This document shows, one piece after another, positions 58,330-64,000 of a stretch of 64,000 bases of DNA (position 1 is its first letter; each line of letters starts with the position of its first letter). Position numbers and translations under genes: made by a program. The stretch is taken from the NCBI GenBank assembly GCA_900551115.1, contig URUY01000007.1, forward strand, positions 62,001 through 126,000. Reading direction: 5' to 3'. This DNA is from an uncultured Lachnospiraceae bacterium (GTDB lineage: Bacteria > Bacillota > Clostridia > Lachnospirales > Lachnospiraceae). The notes under the pieces were generated by a model. It had not been told where the DNA came from. It saw nothing but the letters and a program-made list of their open reading frames with translations, and ran no database searches.

Positions 58330-59262
58330 ATGAAACATTTAATGAGCCCGCTTGATTTTTCTGTAGACGAGTTAAACAAGCTTTTTGACCTTGCGGTCAA
58401 TATCGAACAAAATCCGAAAAAATATGCCCATGTCTGCGATGGCAAGGTGCTTGCCACCTGCTTTTATGAACCCAGCACCAGAACCCGCTTAAGCTTTGAA
58501 TCTGCCATGATTCATTTAGGAGGAGAGGTTTTAGGCTTCTCTGAGGCTGCCAGTTCTTCCGCTGCCAAGGGGGAAAGCGTATCCGATACCATCCGTATCA
58601 TCTCCTGCTACGCCGACATCTGCGCCATGCGCCACCCCAAGGAGGGGGCTCCCATGGTTGCTGCCGAAAAATCCGGCATCCCTGTTATCAACGCAGGCGA
58701 CGGCGGTCATCAGCATCCTACGCAGACTCTTACAGACCTTTTAACCATCCGTACCCTAAAGGGCCGGCTTGATAACCTGACTATCGGTCTGTGCGGCGAC
58801 CTAAAGTTCGGACGTACAGTCCACTCTCTTATCAATGCACTGATTCGCTATCCCGGCATCCGCTTCGTCTTTATCTCCCCTGAAGAGCTGAAGGTACCGG
58901 ATTATATCATTGATATGCTGAAAGAAAAAAATATTCCCTATGAAGAGGTTATCCGTCTGGAAAATATGATGCCCTCTCTTGACCTGCTCTACATGACCAG
59001 AGTGCAGAAGGAACGTTTCTTTAATGAAGAGGATTATGTCCGTCTAAAGGATTTTTATGTACTCGATACCGCTAAAATGAAGCTTGCACGTCCCGATATG
59101 TTAGTACTCCATCCCCTTCCCCGCGTCAATGAAATTTCCGTAGAGGTGGATAATGACCCCAGAGCCGTGTACTTTAAGCAGGCACAGTACGGCGTATACG
59201 TCCGTATGGCGCTTATCATGACACTGCTCGGCATCACAACAAAGGAGGATTCACTATGTTAA
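58330..59262 (+). CDS. pyrB: Aspartate carbamoyltransferase catalytic subunit
   Basis: A 310-residue enzyme joining carbamoyl phosphate and aspartate in pyrimidine synthesis. The carbamoyl phosphate site STRTRLSFESAM, the loop GESVSDTIRI, QHPTQTLTDLLTI and the aspartate region around RVQKERF and HPLPRVNEI are conserved. The ATG at 58330 follows AAAGGAGA. It overlaps pyrI by 7 bp, giving the allosteric holoenzyme type. Confidence 0.97.
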   Translation: MKHLMSPLDFSVDELNKLFDLAVNIEQNPKKYAHVCDGKVLATCFYEPSTRTRLSFESAMIHLGGEVLGFSEAASSSAAKGESVSDTIRIISCYADICAMRHPKEGAPMVAAEKSGIPVINAGDGGHQHPTQTLTDLLTIRTLKGRLDNLTIGLCGDLKFGRTVHSLINALIRYPGIRFVFISPEELKVPDYIIDMLKEKNIPYEEVIRLENMMPSLDLLYMTRVQKERFFNEEDYVRLKDFYVLDTAKMKLARPDMLVLHPLPRVNEISVEVDNDPRAVYFKQAQYGVYVRMALIMTLLGITTKEDSLC

Positions 59263-59687
59263 ACGTCGGCAAAATAGAAGAAGGCTTTGTACTTGACCAT
59301 ATTAAAGCCGGAAAAAGTATGGCTATTTATGACCATCTGCAGCTGGGCAAATTAGATTGCACCGTTGCCATCATCAAAAATGCCCGCAGCAATAAGATGG
59401 GGAAAAAAGATATTTTAAAGGTAGAATGTGATATCAACCAGCTGGATTTGGATGTACTTGCCTTTATCGACCACAATATTACGGTAAATGTTATCAAGGA
59501 CGGAGAAATTGTGGATAAAAAAGAGCTTGTGCTTCCAAAAATGATTAAGAATGTTATCCGCTGCAAAAATCCCCGGTGCATTACCTCCATTGAACAGGAG
59601 CTGCCCCACATCTTTGTACTGGCGGACGAAGAAAAAGAAGTTTATCGCTGTAAATACTGTGAAGAAAAGGGAAACGGCTCCCTGTAA
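59256..59687 (+). CDS. pyrI: Aspartate carbamoyltransferase regulatory subunit
   Basis: A 143-residue regulatory chain. An N-terminal nucleotide-binding domain (GFVLDHIKAGKSM, then LGKLDCTVAIIKNARSNKMG) is followed by a zinc domain with the four ligands in CKNPRC and CKYC near the C-terminus. It lets CTP/ATP modulate PyrB. Genes for regulatory chains are sporadic in Firmicutes but common in Clostridia. A strong terminator follows. Confidence 0.97.
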   Translation: MLNVGKIEEGFVLDHIKAGKSMAIYDHLQLGKLDCTVAIIKNARSNKMGKKDILKVECDINQLDLDVLAFIDHNITVNVIKDGEIVDKKELVLPKMIKNVIRCKNPRCITSIEQELPHIFVLADEEKEVYRCKYCEEKGNGSL

Positions 59688-59695
59688 TATACTGC

Positions 59696-59743
59696 AAAAG
59701 CCCGTACAGTCCATGGCTGAGACCGGACTGTACAGGCTTTTTT
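59696..59743 (+). terminator. Strong terminator of pyrBI
   Basis: AAAAGCCCGTACAGTCC (59696-59712) pairs with 59725-59741 and is followed by a run of T. The stem is long and may also stop the hydrogenase transcript from the other strand. Confidence 0.92.
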
Positions 59744-59783
59744 TACAGATATTTTTTCCCGGATACTTTTTCCGTATATTTTT

Positions 59784-61550
59784 TTACAGATAGTTTTTGG
59801 CAAAGTAATACACTTCATTTACATGGTCGGAATGAAGAAGCTCATGCGCCTTGTGTCCTAAAGGTTCTCCCAGAAATTCTGCATAAGCCTTCTTCACCTC
59901 TTCATTTTCATGGGAAAAACGCAGTTTTCTTTCCTTATCCAGCGTATACAGTTCCTTCCCTCTTGTGCCGGCCATTTCACAGCCGTCATGGATAGGCTGT
60001 CCACCGCCGCCTACGCAGCCGCCCGGACAGGACATAACCTCTACAAAATCATAGACAGCATTTCCGTTTATAATATCCTGCATCAGGCTTTCAGCCTCCC
60101 CCAAACCGCTTACGGCACAGACACGCAGCTTTTTACCGCCAAGCATAAATTCTGCCTGCCGCCTGCCGCCCCAATTTTTTGTATGCTCCTCTCGAATTTC
60201 CCTAAAAGCATCCGGTTCGGGATTTTTTCCTTCCACCACTGCATAAGCTGTTCTGAGCGCAGCCTCCATAACGCCGCCTGTTACGCCGAAAATAACTCCT
60301 GCGCCGCTGCTCTCGCCTAACGGCGAATCAAAAGCCATTTCGGAAAGGATTTCCGGGTTGATATGCTCTGCCTTCACCATTCGCACAAATTCCCTTGTTG
60401 TAAGCACGATATCCACATCCGGTCCGGCTTTGGCACTCTTCATATAAGGCAGGGCTGCTTCTCTCTTTTTAGATACGCAGGGCATAATGGAAATACAGCA
60501 GATATTGTTCGGGTCAATCCCCTTTTTCTGTGCAAAATACGTTTTTGCCATTGCGCCAAACATCTGCTGGGGTGATTTCGCCGTAGACAGATTCCGCAGA
60601 TACTGCGGATACCTCTTGGTCACAAAATTCACCCAGGCAGGACAACAGGAGGTAAACATGGGCCATGCATATTTTCCCGGTTCCTGCAGCCTTGAGAGCA
60701 GCTCGCTCCCTTCCTCCATAATTGTCAAATCTGCCGCAAAATTAGTGTCAAACACATAGTCAAAACCTATTTTCTTTAAGGCTGCCACCATTTTCCCTTC
60801 CGCAGCATTTTTTTCTGTAAGACCCAGTTCCTCTCCCCACGCACTTCTCACCGCAGGCGCTACCTGTACTACCGTAATTTTTTCCGGATCCGCCAGCACA
60901 TCAAAGACTTTCTCTATATCATTTCTCTCCCTGAGCGCCCCTGTGGGACAATGGGTAATACACTGGCCGCAGAGCGTACAGTCAGACGCATCAATGGTCT
61001 GATTCCCTGCCACATCCACCGTGGTACGCGAGCCGGTATTCTGTACATCCCATACATGCATTCCCTGTACCTTGTCACATATCTGTACACACCGCATACA
61101 TTTTATACACTTTCCCGAATCCCTGATAAGCGGAAAGCTTTGGTTCCACGGAACAGACGGTATTTCCTCCTTATAAGGCACTTCTAAAATACCAAGGTCG
61201 CCGGACAGCTTCTGCAGCGCGCAGTTGCCGCTCCGCGTACAGGTTGCACAATGGCAGTCATGCTGGGACAGGATAAGCTCTACATTAGTTCTCCGCACAC
61301 GCCTTACCTTAGGGGAATTGGTAAAAATCACCATATCCTCTTCTACCAGGCTGTTGCAGGCAGTAATCAGCTTCTCCTTTCCTTTCATTTCCACTACGCA
61401 TACCTTGCAGGCACTTATTTCATTGATTCCCTCCAAATAGCACAGGTGCGGTATATTAATGCCGATTAAAGCCGCTGCCTTCATGACCGTAGTACCTTCC
61501 GGCACGGATACGGGAATGCCGTCTATCATCATATGAATCTGTTTTACCAT
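59784..61550 (-). CDS. hydA: NAD(P)-linked [FeFe] hydrogenase catalytic subunit
   Basis: A 588-residue multi-cluster hydrogenase (group A type). In order: a 2Fe-2S domain (IPHLCYLEGINEISACKVC), a His-Cys3 4Fe-4S motif (HDCHCATCTRSGNC), two 4Fe-4S clusters (CIKCMRCVQICD and CTLCGQCITHCPTG), then the H-cluster domain with FTSCCPAWV, MPCVSKKREA and MSCPGGCVGGGGQP. It reversibly makes H2 from reduced ferredoxin and/or NAD(P)H. It overlaps the upstream oxidoreductase gene by 7 bp. HydB/HydC/HydE/F/G genes are not in this window. Confidence 0.96.
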   Translation of the reverse strand: MVKQIHMMIDGIPVSVPEGTTVMKAAALIGINIPHLCYLEGINEISACKVCVVEMKGKEKLITACNSLVEEDMVIFTNSPKVRRVRRTNVELILSQHDCHCATCTRSGNCALQKLSGDLGILEVPYKEEIPSVPWNQSFPLIRDSGKCIKCMRCVQICDKVQGMHVWDVQNTGSRTTVDVAGNQTIDASDCTLCGQCITHCPTGALRERNDIEKVFDVLADPEKITVVQVAPAVRSAWGEELGLTEKNAAEGKMVAALKKIGFDYVFDTNFAADLTIMEEGSELLSRLQEPGKYAWPMFTSCCPAWVNFVTKRYPQYLRNLSTAKSPQQMFGAMAKTYFAQKKGIDPNNICCISIMPCVSKKREAALPYMKSAKAGPDVDIVLTTREFVRMVKAEHINPEILSEMAFDSPLGESSGAGVIFGVTGGVMEAALRTAYAVVEGKNPEPDAFREIREEHTKNWGGRRQAEFMLGGKKLRVCAVSGLGEAESLMQDIINGNAVYDFVEVMSCPGGCVGGGGQPIHDGCEMAGTRGKELYTLDKERKLRFSHENEEVKKAYAEFLGEPLGHKAHELLHSDHVNEVYYFAKNYL

Positions 61551-63394
61551 ATTGCTGCCCTTCCTCCCTTTAAGCTTCCGTAACCGTATCTGTCACAGCG
61601 CAGACACCTGCCGGCCTCCTGACAGGCCTCCTGCTTTGTCATACCGCTTTCAAACGCATCAAAATGCTGTTTTCTTCTTTCGGCCTCCTCCTCGCTAAGC
61701 TGTATCCGCCCACAGGGATTTTTGTCATCATATCTGACCTGCGGAATCTCCACATCACAGGTAATTACATGATGGTACCCCAGATATTCATCGATATTAG
61801 CCGCCGCCACCTTTCCGGCACCGATAGCACGGATGACGGTAGCCGGTCCCGTTACACAGTCGCCGCCTGCAAAAACGCCGGGGATATCCTTTACCTCACT
61901 GTCACTCATGGCCAAAATCGTCCCTTTCTTTACGGAAAGCCCGGATTCCTCAAAATGCCTTGTCTCAATGCCCTGTCCGATTGCTACCACCACCACGTCA
62001 CAGGGAATGCGCATCAGCGGCACATCTGCCTGTACCGGTCTTGCCCTGCCCCACGCGTCTATGGGACCGATAATCTGCGGCTCCACCCAAAGAGCTGCAA
62101 CTCTCCCCTTATCGTCCGCCTCAATTTTGACAGGTGCTTTCAGGCTGTATACCTCTGCGCCCTCTGCAACAGCGCCCTCTACCTCCTCCGGCAGAGCCGT
62201 CATATCCTCTTTACGCCTTCTGTATGCAATTCCTACCTTCTTTGCACCAAGCCTGACAGCGGAACGGGCACAGTCCATCGCCACATTTCCGCCGCCTATG
62301 ACGATTACGGTTTTATCCTTAAAATCAGGCAGCTTATCGTCTCCGATATTCTTTAACATTTCTACAGCGGAAATGACTCCCTTAGAATCCTCTCCTTCAA
62401 TGCCTATTTTTTTATCCGTATGGGCGCCAATGGCAATGTAAACCGCATCATACTCTTCCCGCAGTTTTTCAAAGGGAAGCTCCCCCTCTCCGTTTCCGAT
62501 TTTCGTCTTAAGGTGTACCTCCACGCCGGTAGACAGGATGGCATTGATATCCTCTTCAAGCCTTTCTCTCGGAAAACGGTAGTTGGGAATTCCATACCGA
62601 AGCATACCGCCAAGCTTTGCCGCTTCTTCAAAGACAACGGCATGGTGTCCCATCAGCTCCAGATAGTACGCTGCCGACAAACCACCCGGTCCGCCGCCCA
62701 CAACAGCTACCCGTTTGCCCGTACTTTCTTCCTTTTTGGGTATCTCTACCGTATCGGCACGGGCATTATCCACTGCCATCCGCTTCAGGCCTCTGATGTT
62801 CACTGCACTGTCTATCATATTCCTGCGGCATCTTGCCTCACAGGGATGCTCACAAATCAGTGCGCAGGCTGTGGGGAACGGATTGTCCTTCCGTATCAGC
62901 TTTACCGCGTCAGCATAGCGCTCTTCGCCTACTAACGCTATGTATCCGGGGATATCTACGCCTGCCGGACAGAGCGCCACACAAGGTACCGGCTGTGTAA
63001 TGTGGCCTGCACACTTTCCGTGTTCTATATGATATATGTAATCATCCCGAAAGCCCTCCAATCCTGCCAATACCATATGTGCCGCCTCGTAACCTATCGC
63101 ACAATCCGCAGAATTCATAATGCCGCCTGCCGTTTTTTCCATCTGTTCCAGGGTCTTAAGAGAAGCCCGTCCCTCCAGCACATCCTCCATCATATGCGAA
63201 AGCTGCTGCAGACCCACTCTGCAGGGCACGCATTTTCCACAGGTCTGCGCATGACACAGCTTCAAAAAGGACAGCTGTAAATCTACCGGACAAAGTCCGG
63301 GCGGACTTGCCGTAATATGGCGTTCCAAATCCTTGTATAAACGTTCTACAGTAAGCTGTGCCTTATTGGGTGTTGCTATTTTCAAACGGCTCAT
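61544..63394 (-). CDS. NuoF-type Fe-S / GltD-like FAD oxidoreductase fusion
   Basis: A 616-residue electron-transfer protein. Residues about 40-130 hold a NuoF-like 4Fe-4S segment (CGKCVPCRVG and a later Cys) but not the NuoF FMN domain. The rest is a GltD/NfnB/SfrB-like module: a Cys-rich N-part (CVALCPAGVDIPGY, CEHPCEARC), FAD motif VAVVGGGPGGLSAAYY, NAD(P) motif VIVIGGGNVAMDCARS and a final FAD stretch GVFAGGDCVTGP. It probably shuttles electrons between NAD(P)H and HydA. The ATG at 63394 is used; an ATG at 63412 is possible. It is the first gene after a long leader. Confidence 0.9.
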   Translation of the reverse strand: MSRLKIATPNKAQLTVERLYKDLERHITASPPGLCPVDLQLSFLKLCHAQTCGKCVPCRVGLQQLSHMMEDVLEGRASLKTLEQMEKTAGGIMNSADCAIGYEAAHMVLAGLEGFRDDYIYHIEHGKCAGHITQPVPCVALCPAGVDIPGYIALVGEERYADAVKLIRKDNPFPTACALICEHPCEARCRRNMIDSAVNIRGLKRMAVDNARADTVEIPKKEESTGKRVAVVGGGPGGLSAAYYLELMGHHAVVFEEAAKLGGMLRYGIPNYRFPRERLEEDINAILSTGVEVHLKTKIGNGEGELPFEKLREEYDAVYIAIGAHTDKKIGIEGEDSKGVISAVEMLKNIGDDKLPDFKDKTVIVIGGGNVAMDCARSAVRLGAKKVGIAYRRRKEDMTALPEEVEGAVAEGAEVYSLKAPVKIEADDKGRVAALWVEPQIIGPIDAWGRARPVQADVPLMRIPCDVVVVAIGQGIETRHFEESGLSVKKGTILAMSDSEVKDIPGVFAGGDCVTGPATVIRAIGAGKVAAANIDEYLGYHHVITCDVEIPQVRYDDKNPCGRIQLSEEEAERRKQHFDAFESGMTKQEACQEAGRCLRCDRYGYGSLKGGRAAIW

Positions 63395-63460
63395 TTTCTG
63401 TTTTTCCTCCATCCTGTATATATATCACTTTATGATTTTTAAACATATCCTATCACACTC

Positions 63461-63566
63461 GCAAACACGCGCTTTCGCGCTCTTTGCCTGCTTCGCAGCC
63501 CGTTTGCTCGTTAATGCCACAAGAAAAACAAATACCGCTTCGCGGTGCTTGTTTTTCTTTTGTGGC
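63461..63566 (-). ncRNA. Structured 5' leader of the hydrogenase operon
   Basis: Transcribed from the promoter at 63568-63596, the leader starts with a long hairpin (63516-63566; GCCACA... ending in a CCGC/GCGG stem). A three-way junction follows at 63461-63507: outer GCAAAC/GTTTGC arms enclose two small hairpins, CTGC-GAA-GCAG and GCGC-GAAA-GCGC. The region has no ORF and high GC against AT-rich flanks. It could be a cis-regulatory RNA or a small independent RNA. I do not match it to a named family. Confidence 0.65.
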
Positions 63567-63567
63567 T

Positions 63568-63596
63568 ATTATAGCATATCATTTTCAGAATTGTAA
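63568..63596 (-). promoter_or_regulatory. Sigma-A promoter of the hydrogenase operon
   Basis: On the minus strand TTACAA (63591-63596), 17 bp, TATAAT (63568-63573). The start site would fall within the first leader hairpin. Confidence 0.85.
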
Positions 63597-63635
63597 GCCC
63601 TTACATTAACAAATTTATGACAATAAATTAACAGA

Positions 63636-63674
63636 CAAAAAAAACGGAAGAACACTGTCTTTGCATTCTTCCGT
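63636..63674 (-). terminator. Terminator of the partial gene at the right edge
   Basis: On the minus strand ACGGAAGAA (63666-63674) pairs with TTCTTCCGT (63644-63652) and is followed by TTTTTTTT. Confidence 0.9.
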
Positions 63675-63688
63675 CATTTTTTGCCTCT

Positions 63689-64000
63689 TTACTTTTTCTT
63701 TTTTTCATCCAGCTTTCTTTTCAGCTCTTCCAATACTTCTTTATATCTTACGGAACTCATAGTGGGGTTATTGCGGATTCTCCGTGAAAGCGCCTTCAGG
63801 CTCCTCTGGCGCTCCTGAATTTTCTCATGCAGCTTATATTCTGTATGCAAATCAAGGATTTCTTCCCGGATATCCTGCGGGTATTCCGCATTCTTCTTTG
63901 CCAGACTTTCTTTTATGGTTTCCAGCCGTTTCTCTATACCGGCTTTCAGTTCATCCACATGGAGCGCTTCTGTTATATTGAAAGACTCTTTTTTGGTATT
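63689..64000 (-). CDS. Charged, helical hypothetical protein, cut by the window edge
   Basis: The minus-strand frame is open from 63689 to the window edge, so the gene is probably truncated at its N-terminus; a GTG at 63958 is a possible internal start but has no ribosome binding site. The visible part (about 103 residues) is rich in Lys, Glu and Arg and predicted to be helical or coiled-coil (RLETIKESLAKKNAEYP, ERQRSLKALSRRIRNN, EELKRKLDEKKKK). No domain is recognised. A strong terminator follows. Confidence 0.6.
   Translation of the reverse strand, partial: NTKKESFNITEALHVDELKAGIEKRLETIKESLAKKNAEYPQDIREEILDLHTEYKLHEKIQERQRSLKALSRRIRNNPTMSSVRYKEVLEELKRKLDEKKKK

Overview
The window looks like chromosomal DNA of an anaerobic, endospore-forming Firmicute, most likely a gut Lachnospiraceae-type Clostridia. 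The evidence is the mid-to-low GC content, strong AGGAGG ribosome binding sites, near-consensus sigma-A promoters with 17-18 bp spacers, spoIIM and a SpoVB-like flippase, a [FeFe] hydrogenase, an indolepyruvate:ferredoxin oxidoreductase, a bile salt hydrolase, and protein families (DUF3021-LytTR, DUF5050, DUF815, CmpB-like) typical of that group. I do not name a genus. About 50 protein genes are called, most on the minus strand. I saw no rRNA, tRNA, CRISPR array, prophage or intact insertion sequence. Bases 1-180 hold nothing I can support.

Layout. 0.2-3.6 kb: an IS3-like end remnant, an ABC exporter operon with a LytTR regulator and DUF3021 protein, and an unknown protein. 3.7-6.6 kb: nifS-nifU-mnmA, the sulfur relay to tRNA 2-thiouridine. 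6.7-9.2 kb (plus strand): a SpoVB-like flippase and DAHP synthase. 9.4-13 kb: xerD, spoIIM, a NUDIX hydrolase and an aminotransferase. 13-15.4 kb: bile salt hydrolase downstream of a broken PD-(D/E)XK nuclease gene. 15.4-23 kb: HAD phosphatase, maf, ppk1, ppx, a DUF815 ATPase and pheA. 23-30 kb: DUF5050 protein, MATE pump, a zinc/cadmium P-type ATPase with a SmtB-type operator, its likely ArsR regulator, and an SH3-NlpC/P60 hydrolase. 30-38.9 kb: rimP-nusA-ylxR-ylxQ-infB-rbfA-nrnA-truB-ribF, with a structured leader and a hairpin-rich infB-rbfA spacer. 38.9-46.1 kb: sodium symporter, ACT protein, two aryl-CoA ligases and iorAB, an aromatic amino acid/aryl acid module with a 167-bp palindrome inside it. 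46.3-55.2 kb: folC-folE-HD-folP-folBK running by overlapping genes into a Bce-type two-component system and ABC transporter. 55.3-59.7 kb: CmpB-like membrane protein, MATE pump, PH protein, nitroreductase and pyrBI behind a terminator-like hairpin. 59.8-64 kb: a two-gene [FeFe] hydrogenase operon with a long structured RNA leader, then a gene cut by the window edge.

The most unusual pattern is not one gene. At nine gene 3' ends (ABC permease, mnmA, nifU, nudF, aroF/xerD, pheA, nrnA, iorA, folE) short degenerate tandem repeats lie on or within a few bases of the stop codon. The periods are 9, 15, 18 or 24 bp, with one at 26 bp. In five cases the first unit contains the stop codon itself. The nifU and permease tracts stay open in frame after amber stops and run in frame into the next gene. 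Other candidates are the hydrogenase leader RNA, the 167-bp palindrome, the infB-rbfA hairpin cluster, and the coupling of folate genes to a Bce resistance module. All calls come from reading the sequence; no database search was run.
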